A DNA stretch of 64,000 bases, taken from positions 17,422,735-17,486,734 of the forward strand of contig NC_057769.1 of assembly GCF_010389155.1 (NCBI RefSeq), given 5' to 3'. The notes below the pieces were generated by a model that worked only from the letters and a program-made list of their open reading frames with translations, was not told the origin of the DNA and ran no database searches. Shown in pieces: positions 21,930 to 33,789 of the stretch. The position numbers and the translations under genes were made by a program. Source of the stretch: Erigeron canadensis (Eukaryota; Streptophyta; Magnoliopsida; Asterales; Asteraceae). The stretch's first letter is position 1, and every line of letters begins with the position of its first letter.

Positions 21930-22916
21930 TGTGAAGTCCCTCACTCAATGGTTTAACCCACAAGTGTAGAATAACAAGTCAAGTAATCACTAGATAGGAC
22001 TAGTATTAAACGTCAAGTAAGCACTAGATTGGACTAGTATTACGATAAATATAAATGCAAGAATATATATATAACGTAATACGTACTTAAGCAATATAAA
22101 GATAAGCAAGTAAGTAAGTGGTGAGAAACAATGTAATTTTCAAGTGTATTTTATTTATTGATGTTAAATAAAATACAAGGTTGTTGCGGAACAAGATATT
22201 ACAAAGTAAGTATCTAAACAACCTATGAATTACAAGTGATCTAATCTTTGCTAAATAAACTCTTTGATCGAAATACTTAAAGTTGTGAAGTATGACTGTT
22301 TAGATCGAGAGTATTTGAGCAAAGGCACCAAATTGCAAAATTATATGTAATTTGGACGAGGAAGTGACTTGGTATTTATAGGCAAAAAGAATAAATATAA
22401 TATTCTTTTTGCCGTACAAATATGGTTACATGCATTTAAGGAAATTACTTTAATTCCTTAAAAGCATTGATTAAAGTACAAGAATAAAGTCACATGATAG
22501 TGACTTGTCTTCTAATTAACTAACCACCATTACATGCGTGTAAGGCTTTTAACAAAAGACAAATGGATTGTCCGGTTAAAGGCATGTAAAGGCATAAAGT
22601 CAATTCCTCGTAGTCATTGTTCAGACTTGTAAGGTCTAGAATACTGACAAGGACTCCAGTCAGGAGATCTAGTAAGTTTTCCAGTGAGCTCCGCTATTTG
22701 TCAGACTTCTCTCTTCAGACTTCAGTCTTCGAATTCAGTGAGAATGTTCTTCAGTGGAAAGATCTTGACTGGAGTGAAATCCAGTGAACACATCTGGTGG
22801 AATCCAGATTTCTATACAAGTAAGTTGTTCACTGGTCTTCACATAATTTCTGGACAAATCTTCAGAGGGCTCCAGTAGTTACGTCTGGAGCGAGTCCAGT
22901 AAATTTGGACCTAACA
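21930..22916 (-). repeat. Element 2 LTR (3' LTR in element orientation)
   Basis: It is 987 bp and near-identical to 32540-33524. Many CCAGT/ACTGG words give it a repetitive look near 22640-22900. Confidence 0.95.
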
Positions 22917-22930
22917 AATTCCCCCTATTT
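22917..22930 (-). other. Element 2 polypurine tract
   Basis: The minus strand reads AAATAGGGGGAATT directly before the LTR start TGTTAGG. Confidence 0.85.
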
Positions 22931-23164
22931 GTTTAGAAATTATGCAAGGATTTTCAAGCTTTTTTCTATACAAGTCTAATTTGAATTTCTAGAGAGCCAC
23001 TTTATAGATCATTAGTGTTCCCAGTTTGTACATTTTAATTTCTAGACTTAATCTGGATAAGTACTTGTAAAAAAATAGGAATTGCAACTTATATTTACAG
23101 ACATCAACTGGAGGAAAGTTACAATTTTATCAACATTACAATAAATACAAGTACAATATTAGAG

Positions 23165-26100
23165 TCAGGCCTGTTTCTTTTCAGCATGCCCAGTTGGCTC
23201 TTCAGTGGCCTTCCTCTTTACACTTGGAGATGAAGACGAAGTAAGAGAAGTCCTTAGGCCCAACTCAATCTCCATCAACTCCTTCCTCATCCATTCCTTG
23301 CCAATCCTCTTCATAAAGTATTTAACATCCTGTGAGATATCTTTACCCCTGAATGAAAGACCAATCTATCTTAATTCTGACCACCCAAAAGCCCTGATTG
23401 AAGTGTCTTTTCTTTCATCACTAAAGTTCCCTTCTCTAAAGAGTTTGACATGGAACTTCGAGAAGTTTTCATGATTTTCTGCCAGATGGAACTCACCACC
23501 CAGTATTGATCGGACATCAGCTCTAAATTATGACAAATGTTCATACTTTTCTTTTGTCTAAGCCCTTTTCACCATTTCATCCACTTCCCTGGACACTTTT
23601 CTTTGTTCAACAACTTGTTGAAATTTTTCTTTGTTTATCCTTTCAGTTGTGTTCAAGGGAATGAAGGTGCTAAGATCTGCATCTCTGGCAGCTTTGGATT
23701 TTCTGGCTGGTGCCTTGGGCAAACCCTTAACCTTCTTCCTATATTCATGCTCCAGAGCAGTTGCATTACTCCTTACCTGTTACTGGAGATTTTTCAATTC
23801 TTCTCTTCTCTGGGCAATAAGATCCAGTATGCTCACACCATAAATTTCAGAATCATATACTTGTTCATCCTGAGCATACATGGATCGAATATAAACGTCA
23901 TCCAAGGCATCCAGACACTTCTTCAGCCTGGGATCATCCTTCATCTTCTTATAAAATTCAATTTGTACGCCCAACCTGCCAGCGTTGTAAGAATCTAGAG
24001 TCTCATGCCTGGCCATATCTAACTGGTGAGCAATCAAGTCATCTTTTAAGTTTTTCTTAAAAATTTCAATTAAGATGCACTCTTGCTCCAGTCTCTTTGC
24101 CTTGGCCTCATCAGCAGACACATATTCCTCTTCTGCTTCTTTTGAGACTTTTCATTGTGGTAGGGATGTCTGGGAACTCTTCAAAAACTGGCTCACTAAC
24201 ATCAGTACCAGCAGCCTCTTCCTCAACTTGTCCACTAGATTCAGTACCAGTGACATCTTCTCCAATAACCTTCTTCCAGACTTCAATCTTTTTCTTAAGA
24301 TCAACAACCTTCTCTGTACCAGAACCAGAACCTTCCCCCTTGGAAGCATCTCCAGATTGAAGATGATTCCACACCTGATCCAGCTTATGTCTGTCAGCAG
24401 AGTCAAAAGTTCGACCAGACACTGGAGCAATGTTGTTTACAGTTTTCCTCAACTGCATCACTTCCTTTTTAATTATTTCAAGATCCTGAGGAAAGTGGCG
24501 AAGCAACTGGGCATCGATCATATTCATTACTTCATGCAACAACCCATCACGGAGATTTCTAAGGAGAGTTTCAGATACCTCCTCAGTGATTTCTTTCAAC
24601 ATATCGCCTCTGAACTTTCTAACAACTTTATCACTGAGGGTGCTGACCACTGAGTTTTTCTCCAAGGTTGGCCTGCTCTACAGAGAGCTTATTCTGGTGG
24701 TCAAATTCTGAACATCACCAGTCAGACTTGCCAGAGGTTGAGCAACTTCAGTTTGAATGGCAGTCTGAACACTTCTCACCACATCCACTTTGATTCCCTG
24801 GACTGCAACTTGTATTGATTCAGAATTTCTATTTGTTGCCACGACAAGTTCATCCAGCTTCTCAAAGACTATCTTCTCATTTCCAGCAAAAATGTTCATT
24901 TCTAACTTAAGATTATTGGAAATTATAGTTTTGAAGTCAGAAATAACCTGAGAAGAAGCCTGAAGTGATCTCTCCAGGTCCGCCACCTTATCAAAAAGGC
25001 CTTGGACCTCGGTTGAAGAAGAAGAGGAGAGACCACTGGAAGGATTGGTGATTCTGGTGATTGATGATACTGGCAACACCCTTGTGATATTTTCAGTTGG
25101 TTGGGTGACTACCAGTGGTTCAGAATGTTGAGTTTCTGGTGCAGAAGGTGATTCAAGAGTTGTTGTTGTTTGTTCTGGAAGAGGTGTTGGTGTATTTTCT
25201 GGGGGTGGAGGAGGCATATCAGATAGAATTGACTGGGAGACAGAGTAAATGGTGCGATCAATTTCTTCTTCTCCCAAAAAAATCATATTTACATCAAAAT
25301 CATTATCCTCAGACAGTGGAGAATCAACCATATCCCAATCTGGGTCGGTTCCACCTGCCTGGTTCTCTACTTGAACATTCTCCACCCCAACATTTAAATC
25401 AATCTGAGCCACCTGCTCCAGATTATCTCCTTCAACCTGCCTAACTTGTTCCCCCTCAACTTCTTCAACAATTAGGGACCCATCAGCAGCCATGATGTCC
25501 CCACTTTCAGCGGTTGCCATTGGAATGACAAGTGGTGATCCAGATCCTCTTTCTTCTTCACCACTTCCTTCTACTTGTACTGGGGAAGTGGTTACTGGGG
25601 CAGTTTCCTGACCAATTTCTCCAGAATCTTGATGAGTTGATTCTGGAAGGGATGATACCAGAACTCCGTCTCTCCTAAGATGACGAGTTCTATTCCTTGG
25701 CCTGGTGGGATTAGGTGGAATTTCAACAATATTCACACCATGCTGCTGAAGATCTAGGGCGATCTGGGAAATAGGTTGCACCCTTTCAGCAGTAACATCA
25801 TTAGCAATTTCCTCATCGTTATGAGGCTCACCAGCAACCTCCTCATCAGGTGATGATGCAATTGCATCTTCTTCAATTCTGAATTGATAAAGCATCACCG
25901 ATGGAATGTCGAGCTCAGTAGGAGATGAGGTCAACTGGTTGAGGTCCCTCAGATATTCACACATTGAAAAATGAGTTGTATTTACAGAGTACTCATTCTT
26001 CAAGGCCCTTCTGAATATGATGGACAGAAATCGAATGTATGGAATGAAGGCCTTCCTGCTCTTGACCCTCAATCTGTCCACCAGATCATTAAAGAAGATC

Positions 26101-26750
26101 TGGGCAAAGTCCAGCCTGTACCCATTCCATAAGCAGTAAACAATCTGGAGCTGTATCTGGTTTATCTGATCTAAACCTCCATAACTGCCACCCAAACACT
26201 CAACAAGATGAGTGAAGAAATACCTCCATGAATCTGTCAGCCTGCTCATATATACAGTGCCCTTCTTGAGCAGCTGAGCATTCTCATCCACTATTTCTGT
26301 GTGCCCCATCAACCTGCACACCTCCCTAGTATTGATTCCAGATGGAATCTCAATGGGCAGTTCATTCTCATCGAAGTAATTCATCCTCAGGGCATCTCTG
26401 AGGGAATCAACAGTAATGGTGAAGTGTTTGGTGCCTTGTTTTAATGTGTAGTGGATGGATTCATCACTTTCCACGTACACAGCAGTATACCAGAATTCAC
26501 AAAGATAGTCATGATACATTTTGCCCGGATTTAGGGTTAGGGCACCATAGAGTGGACTACTCAAGAAGAAGGTGTTCAACCTTCCAATGATTGAAGTTGC
26601 AGTGTGATTTGTTGAGAGTGTTGCCATCCAGTTATTCATGTTTATGCGGATGGCATCAGCAGAAAGAGATATATGAGTTGCCTTCTTGACATTATTAGTA
26701 GGAGTATAATTTGCGGCTAGAAGATTTTTAGGAGATGGTTTAGGAGCCAT
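23165..26750 (-). pseudogene. Element 2 accessory (envelope-like) ORF
   Basis: From the ATG at 26750 (MAPKPSPKNLL) an open frame of 690 codons is followed in the same frame, after one TAG at 24678-24680, by about 184 more codons. After a frameshift near 24140 come 113 codons, and decayed coding sense runs to a TGA at 23165-23167, giving about 1190 codons in total. Residues of about 30-290 form a globular domain with WRYFFTHLVECL and YIRFLSIIFRRA. Residues of about 300-580 are Pro/Glu/Thr-rich (PPPPPENTPTPLP). The rest is heptad-rich and likely coiled coil. No signal peptide or transmembrane helix is visible, so a membrane role is unsupported. It is homologous to family R accessory ORF1. An alternating TA tract (26755-26770) lies just upstream of the ATG. 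Confidence 0.75.
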
Positions 26751-27729
26751 TTTATATATATATATATATATGAAAATGAAAGTGAAGGAATTTAAGATTG
26801 AAAACAGAAATTTAATAAGAGAGATGATGATGATTGGAGAGTAAATGAAGCAGGAAATAAATGAAGGAATTTGAAGATATGGGAGTAAATGATTTTTCGA
26901 GATGAATCTGAAAGTGAAGGTAAATGTGGGTATTTATAGAGGAAAGAGAAAATGGAATTCAAAATGGTAAGTTTGAAAAAGTTCAAAACAGTTTTGATCG
27001 GTTTTGACATCCGCATTTAATGTTTCCCATCACACATAAATGTATGATGGTTGACAGCCCACAAAAATTACCAACTTGCACTTTTTGTCTTCCCAAGGTA
27101 ACAAAACCATCATTTAAATTGAAAAAGTCATGCCACGTAAGCTGAACAGTAACTGTCCAGATGAAAATTTTGTAAGGTTGGCATGCACTATCCTTAAGTA
27201 TTAAAAAAGAAATGATTTGACACACAAAGACTCATTTTAATGAATCTAGAGGTTGACTGGACACTCCAGTTTCACTGGTGGATTAGGCCAGTAGAACATG
27301 CATTAATGGTACACTGGAGGCACACTCCAGTAAGTACCCAGATTTGACCATTCTAGTAATCCTCAAACACGCACATCAACTAATATAAACAAATGAGAGG
27401 GACACATTTACAAAGCAACTGAAGTTACTTCAAACATGCACATCAAATTATCCAGTATTAATGAAAAGGACACATGTACAAGGTACTAGAAACATTTTTC
27501 AGAAAATTTTGTCCAGTGAAAAAATAAATTAATAAATTCTCCCTGAAACTTAGATATATGTATAAAAAATGTGGTCTGAGTCTTTTCCCCCTGGAATGGT
27601 GATCCATAAATCTATCAGTGCAAAGATAGTATCACAAAGGCGTTCGATAGCTTTACTGGTATATATTGATAAATCTGGAATCAAAGAACCCTGCCAGTGT
27701 CACAAACGCGTTCATAACAAGGTTCTAGA
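26751..27729 (-). other. Element 2 spacer between pol and accessory ORF
   Basis: It is non-coding. Two constant-loop hairpins (27613-27661 and 27679-27731) lie at the pol end, the second overlapping the pol stop. Nothing else is recognisable. Confidence 0.7.
27613..27661 (-). other. Constant-loop hairpin D (element 2)
   Basis: The arms TATCAGT-AAAG (27613-27625, 2-nt bulge) and CTTTACTGGTA (27651-27661) give 11 pairs with one G-U. The loop contains ATCACAAAGGCGTTCGATA. Confidence 0.6.
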
Positions 27730-27731
27730 TT
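27679..27731 (-). other. Constant-loop hairpin E (element 2)
   Basis: The arms at 27679-27693 and 27718-27731 pair as AGAACC/GGTTCT, extended by AATC/GATT. The loop contains GTGTCACAAACGCGTTCATA. The right arm overlaps the pol stop codon. Confidence 0.65.
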
Positions 27732-29517
27732 AAGGGTTCAACATTCCCAACTCACTGACAAGATTTTGAAAAGTTTTCTCATCCAAAGGTTTTCTAAAAA
27801 TGTCAACAAGTTGTTTATCAGTGGGAATAAAGTGGATTTCAACATCATTCTTCATTACATGATCGCGAATAAAATGATACCTGACATCAATGTGTTTCGT
27901 CTTGGAATGCATGACTAGATTGTTTGAGATAGCAATGGCACTAGTATTGTCACAAAAGATAGGAGTCTTTGAATACTTCATACCATAATCAAGCAACTGG
28001 TGCTTCATCCAGAGTATCTGAGCACAACAACTGGCTGCAGACACATATTCTGCTTCAGCAGTGGATAAAGAAACTGAAGATTGCTTCTTACTGGTCCAGC
28101 TCACCAGTTTGCCACCAAGGAAATGACATCCACCAGTAGTGGATTTCCTGTCTATCTTACAACCTGCATGATCTAAATCTGAATAACCCATTAGATCTAA
28201 GCCTGAGCCATTGGGATACCAAAGACCCAAACTGGGAGTACCCTTAAGGTACTTCAAAATGCGCTTTACAGCCGCCAGATGAGATTCTTTTGGGTTAGAC
28301 TGATATCTGGCACAAAGACATGTTGCAAACATTAAATCTGGTCTACTGGCAGTTAAATAAATTAGTGAACCAATCATGCCTCTATAGGCAGTGGTGTTCA
28401 CTGGCTTCCCATCAGGGTCTGAATCTATTGTTAAAGGTGCAGAAATTGGAGTTCATTTTGAAGGTGAAGAATTCATATCGAATTTTCTTAAAATATCTCT
28501 AACATATTTTTCTTGATTAATAAAAATACCATCACTGGTTTGTTTAATCTGGAGTCCAAGAAAAAATGTTAATTCACCCATTAAACTCATTTCAAATTTT
28601 GAAGACATGACTTTTGAAAATTTCTTGCACAAAGATTCATCAGTAGAACCAAAAATAATATCATCAACATAAACTTGTACCAACAGAAGATTACCTCTTT
28701 CACGAAGAATAAATAAGGTATTGTCAATTGCACCTCTTTTGAAACCATTTTCTGATAAGTGTTTGGTCAAAGTATCATACCAAGCTCAAGGGGTTTGTCT
28801 GAGGCCATACAGTGCCTTGTCCAGACGATATACCCAATGTGGATGCTTTTCATCAGTAAAGCCTGGAGGTAGCTTGACAAAAACTTCTTCTTCTAATTCT
28901 CCATTCAAAAATGCACTCTTTACGTCCATCTGGTAGATCTTGAACTTATGATGAGCAGCAAAGGCTAAAAACATTCTGATGGCTTCTAACATTGCTACTG
29001 GTGCAAAAGATTCTTCAAAGTCAAGGTCTGTCTGGACGTACCCTTGTGCCACCAATCTGGCCTTATTTCTGATCACATGACCATCTTCATCAACCTTATT
29101 CTTGAAGACCCATCTGGTTCCAATTGGTTCTTTCTTGCCTAATAGAGGAAGAACTAGATTCCAAACTTTATTTCGTTCGAACTGGTGAAGCTCTTCTTGC
29201 ATAGCTATCACCCAGCTTGGGTCATTCATTGCCTCGTCAATCTTCTTCGGTTCAATTAGTGATAAGAAGCTGACATATAAACATTGTTCACTGGAGGCAC
29301 TTCTTGTCTGAACCCCTCTACTGGAGTCACCGATAATCTGGTTGATTGGGTGAGCTTTTGTCCACTTAGAGTATTGACGAGGATTGTTTCTAACAACAAT
29401 ATCAGTGCAAGAGTTCAATTGATTCTCTGGAGTAGGATCTTGCCTGACAACTTCAGCATCTTCATCAGAATCTGTAAGATAACGATTTGCATCATGAAAT
29501 TCTTCATTTGGAGGCAT
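27730..29517 (-). pseudogene. pol: Element 2 reverse transcriptase and RNase H
   Basis: This is one frame with two in-frame TGA codons. The first (28786-28788) falls between YGLRQTP and AWYD, where Arg (CGA) is expected. The second (28453-28455) follows SPSK. RT is recognised by [30 protein letters not shown] and the catalytic YVDDIIFGS. RNase H is recognised by [35 protein letters not shown] and a C-terminal DIFRKPLDEKTF, where Thr is usual before Lys. It is separated by a frameshift from the integrase ORF upstream. Confidence 0.9.
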
Positions 29518-29593
29518 TTCTTGGATTACTGGCTCAAAATCAATTGAATCTGATACTGGAGGAGTAGTACGAACATCTGATCCAATAACAAGT

Positions 29594-30769
29594 TCAGAGG
29601 GTAGTTTGAAACTTATTGAAGGATAGAATAAAGTAAACTGGAAGGTTTTTCAAATTGCACTGGTTCCAAGTTAGGATGACTGGAAACATCTTCAGATGAA
29701 TCTTTATTGTAGTTGATAGGATCAGATTCACCAAAGATAATTGGTATTTCTGGGGAGAATTAAGGGTTGGCCTTTTATTGATTGCTTCATTTGACTCATC
29801 AAATGTGACATGTATTGACTCCTGGACCTTTTCCAGTCTTTTGTTGTAGACCCTGAAGGCTTTGCGAATGGCTGAATATCCTAAGAAATATCCTTCATCA
29901 GCTTTGGCATCAAATTTGCCTAACTGACTGGAGTCGTTCAGGATGTATACTGGACATCCAAAAACGTGAAAATAACCAATATTTGGTTTTCTATTTCTCA
30001 ATATTTCATAGGATGTCTTCTTGTGTTTGTTCACGTATACTGAGCGATTTTGAGTGTGACAAGCAGTTGCAATTGCTTCAGCATAGTACATTTTAGGAAG
30101 ACCAGATTCAACAAGCATACTCCTGGCAGCTTCTATCAGCGTTCTGTTCTTTCTTTCTACAACCCCATTCTGTTCTGGTGTGTGTGCTGATGAGAAATTC
30201 TGGGAGATGCCAGTGTCAGTGCAGAATTTCTCCAAAGTTGCATTCTGGAATTCTGTTCCATTATCACTTCTTAACTGACACATTTTTCGCTTGTATTTGA
30301 GTTCAATTTGCTTGATAAGAGCGATGATTTCAGCAGCAGTTTCATTCTTTGATTTAAGAAATATTACCCAACAATGTCTGGAGTATTCATCAACAACTAC
30401 CAGGGTATATTTCTTACCAGCATGAGTCTGAACATTCACTGGACCAAAGAGGTCCATATGAAGCATATGAAGAGGTTCAGATATGCTAAAATTTTGTTTT
30501 GTCTTGAAACTGGTGCGTTTCTGCTTCCCCATCTCACATCCTGGACATGGCCTTTCCTTTTTGAAGGAGACAGAAGGTATCCTATCTGCAAGTTGTTTTC
30601 TGGACAACTTGTTGATATTCTTGAAATTTAAATGGGACAACCATTTATGCCATAGCCAGTTTGTGTCTTCATCAGCCTTGGTATAGAAACACTGCTTTGA
30701 AGGAGAGCTTTCCATATCCATCACGTACACATTCCCTTTTTCCTGGGAGCAATCAATACTACCTTCCAA
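29594..30769 (-). pseudogene. pol: Element 2 integrase
   Basis: The zinc-binding N-domain (WLWHKWLSHLN, CPGCEMGKQKRTS) is followed by a complete D,D-35-E core: HMDLFGPV, RSDNGTEFQN and PEQNGVVERKNRT. The domain then runs through FGCPVYILND and GYFLGYS to about 29760. The last 50 or so residues are out of frame, showing a frameshift between integrase and RT. At its start, a one-base loss in the A/G run near 30740 separates it from the protease frame. Confidence 0.9.
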
Positions 30770-32487
30770 TCCTTATTAAATACGATGCCTTGAGAGATGT
30801 TAAATAACACCTGGTAGCCATCATCACACAACTGGCTCACACTTATGAGATTATATTTCAACCCATTTACATAAGCCACTCGTCTAAATTTGACTTGACC
30901 ATTGTTCAGAACACCGTATCCCTCAGTCTTTCCAGAACCATCATTTCCAAAAGTAATGGAGGGTCCGTCTGAAACTTCGAACTCCTCCAGCAGGGTCTTA
31001 CATCCGGTCATTGTCCTGCCAGCAGCGCTGTCAAGATACCAAATATATTTCTTTCGATCGCCCTTTTTAATGACAATGTCCACCCATCTTCCAGATGTGA
31101 CATCTTCTTTCACCAGATGCTCTTCATCAGCTAGAGCCATATAACAACAATCTCTTTCCTCTTCATCATCGACTGATGAGTCATCAGAGGCAACCCATTC
31201 TTCTTTTGCCACCATGCATTTATTATTATCTTTCTCTACAGACATGAGAGCAATTTGAGCCTTAAGCTTTTTGTATTTTAATCTGTAGCTATCATCAGGC
31301 TTGTTATAAGAAGTTGATGGACCAGATTGTGAGACAAATTGATTGGACTTGCACTCTTTCATGAAATGACCTTTTCTGCCACACTTAAAGCATGTCAGAT
31401 TGGTCTTATCAGTGGAAGAACTGGGTGCAGTGTGTCCAGTGGGTCTGTTAGCTCTGGCTTTGAAACGGTTAAAAGTTTTAGCCATCATAGCCATCAGATC
31501 ATCACTATCAGTTTCATCATAATCTGGAGAAATATTATTCATGACTCCAGAATCCATTAATTCAGACATCATCTTCTTCATAGAAAATACATTCTCGGAA
31601 GACATTAATGCTGCACATGGTGGTTCAGTATGACTCCCCACAGGGGAACTACTAGAAGCATGATTAATAGCATCTTTTTCTGCCTCAATTCTCTGGGCTT
31701 GATTCTCTTTAGTGAATCTGAAGGCTCCATACAAGGATGGCAGAGCATGGGAATGCAAGGTTTTACCTTGTCTCAAGACCACGATCATATGAGACCATTT
31801 TGAAGGAAGAATATCACAAAATTTTTCAAGAAGTATGTCCTTGTCCTTTTCTACCCCAAGCCCTTTTAACTGGTTTATGATAGACATAAATCTGGTGTAA
31901 GCACCAGTTAATGATTCATTGGGTAGGGCAAAAAATTACTCGTACTTCTTATTTAAAGCCACTTTCCTGGTAACAATAGTATCATCACCACCTTTATACT
32001 GGTTTACTAGTTCATACCACATGCTTTTGGCACTGGGATAAAGCACTAGTGTAGGAATAAGAGCTTCAAGAACGGCCCCGAGGATCATGACTTTTAAGGT
32101 AGTGTCAATATTGACCAGTCTCCTTTCCTCTTCAGACCAATGTTCGTCTCTCTTTGCCCTCCCAGATCTTGCTCCAGTTGGATCAGGAAGTGGATTGAGA
32201 GGACTTCTAGGAATATAGGGTCCTTCATTTAGAATTTTAAGAATATTCCTCTCAATACCAGTAACATGTAATAACATCATGGCTTTCCACATGCCAAATT
32301 CATCACCATTCCCACTAAATTTGGGAACAGGAGTGTTTGAGTAGTGCACATGCACGTGTGGAGAAGCAGGAATAGGAGGTGGTGGTGGTGGATTATTGTT
32401 AGCATGGTCATTGGTTTGTTCAAATTCATTTATGGGTAGAGGTCCAGTATTTAAAGGGTTTCCTTGTGTATTCTCTGAGTTGACCAT
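30721..32487 (-). pseudogene. gag: Element 2 Gag and protease
   Basis: The ATG at 32487 starts about 40 nt inside the primer site. A single TAA at 31936-31938 (KYE-stop-FFALPNES) interrupts Gag, and the same frame continues to 30721. The N-terminus is Pro-rich (PPPPPPIP), then the Gag fold region (KFSGNGDEFGMWKAMM) and an intact zinc knuckle CFKCGRKGHFMKEC near 31350-31390. The protease motif reads YLDSAAGRTMTG where LDSGCSRHMTG is usual. Asp and Ser are kept, but the Gly of the D-S-G triad is Ala, so activity is doubtful. It ends at a frameshift before integrase. Confidence 0.88.
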
Positions 32488-32525
32488 CGAGAGAATGCAG
32501 ATCTAGGCAAGTATATTAGCCTTCT

Positions 32526-32537
32526 GCTCTGATACCA
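32526..32537 (-). other. Element 2 primer-binding site (initiator Met tRNA)
   Basis: The minus strand reads TGGTATCAGAGC, a perfect match to the complement of the initiator-Met tRNA 3' end, two bases inside the LTR. Confidence 0.93.
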
Positions 32538-32539
32538 AT

Positions 32540-33524
32540 TGTGAAGTCCCTCACTCAATGATTTAACCCACAAGTGTAGAATAACAAGTCAAGTAATCAC
32601 TAGATAGGACTAGTATTAAACGTCAAGTAAGCACTAGATTGGACTAGTATTACGATAAATATAAATGCAAGAATATATATATCACGTAATACGTACTTAA
32701 GCAATATAAAGATAAGCAAGTAAGTAAGTGGTGAGACACAATGTAATTTTTAAGTGTATTTTATTTATTGATGTTAAATAAAATACAAGGTTGTTGCGGA
32801 ACAAGATATTACAAAGTAAGTATCTAAACAACCTATGAATTACAAGTGATCTAATCTTTGTTAAATAAACTCTTTGATCGAAATACTTAAAGTTGTGAAG
32901 TATGACTGTTTAGATCGAGAGTATTTGAGCAAAGGCACCAAATTGCAAAAGTATGTAATTTGGACGAGGAAGTAACTTGGTATTTATAGGCAAAAAGAAT
33001 AAATATAATATTCTTTTTGCCGTACAAATATGGTTACATGCATTTAAGGAAATTACTTTAATTCCTTAAAAGCATTGATTAAAGTACAAGAATAAAGTCA
33101 TATGATAGTAACTTGTCTTCTAATTAACCAACCACCTTTACATGCGTGTAAGGCTTTTAACAAAAGACAAATGGATTGTCCGGTTAAAGGCATGTAAAGG
33201 AATAAAGTCAATTCCTCGTAGTCAGTGTTCAGACTTGTAAGGTCTAGAATACTGACAAGGACTCCAGTCAGGAGATCTGGTAAGTCTTCCAGTGAGCTCC
33301 GCTATTTGTCAGACTTCTTTCTTCAGACTTCAGTCTTCGACTTCAGTGAGAATGTTCTTCAGTGGAAAGATCTTGACTGGAGTGAAGTCCAGTGAACAAA
33401 TCTGGTGGAATCCAGATTTCTATACAAGTAAGTTGTTCACTGGTCTTCACATAATTTCTGGACAAATCTTCAGAGGGCTCCAGTAGTTACGTCTGGAGCG
33501 AGTCCAGTAAATCTGGACCTAACA
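32540..33524 (-). repeat. Element 2 LTR (5' LTR in element orientation)
   Basis: It is 985 bp, near-identical to 21930-22916, and followed by ACCTT at 33525-33529. Confidence 0.95.
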
Positions 33525-33529
33525 ACCTT
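33525..33529. repeat. Target-site duplication ACCTT, right of element 2
   Basis: It matches 21925-21929. Confidence 0.92.
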
Positions 33530-33789
33530 AGTGCTAATGATTTTTGTTTTTGTAATAATTATAAGATAAATATGAACGTATCTGTTACATTATATTTATG
33601 ATATAATATTATTGTTGTAAATTAAAATAGATAAAGATTATAAGATAAATATTAATGTAATTGTTGCATTATATTTATTATATAGTATTATTCATTTTAA
33701 TTTCTTTTATGTATTTATACTATTTTATGATGTCTTGACTTATGATTTATGTTCTTTATCTTTGTATATGTAAATCGTTTGAATTGCAG
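33530..33789 (+). other. AT-rich gap (possible intron) before accessory ORF2, copy 2
   Basis: It is homologous to 15150-15409 and ends TTGCAG at 33789, a good acceptor. No ORF is present. Confidence 0.45.

Larger units (their letters stand above)
21930..33524 (-). mobile_element. Element 2: SIRE-like Copia retrotransposon with accessory ORF
   Basis: The element is 11.6 kb, with LTRs 21930-22916 and 32540-33524 beginning TG and ending CA, and TSD ACCTT. On the minus strand it reads: LTR, primer site, a leader of about 40 nt, gag, protease, integrase, RT, RNase H, a spacer of about 1 kb, a long accessory ORF, polypurine tract, LTR. A long ORF downstream of pol in a Copia element is the hallmark of the SIRE/Maximus lineage. 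Gag-pol carries three nonsense codons and at least two frameshifts. The LTRs remain almost identical, so insertion is recent relative to the host copy. Confidence 0.95.
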
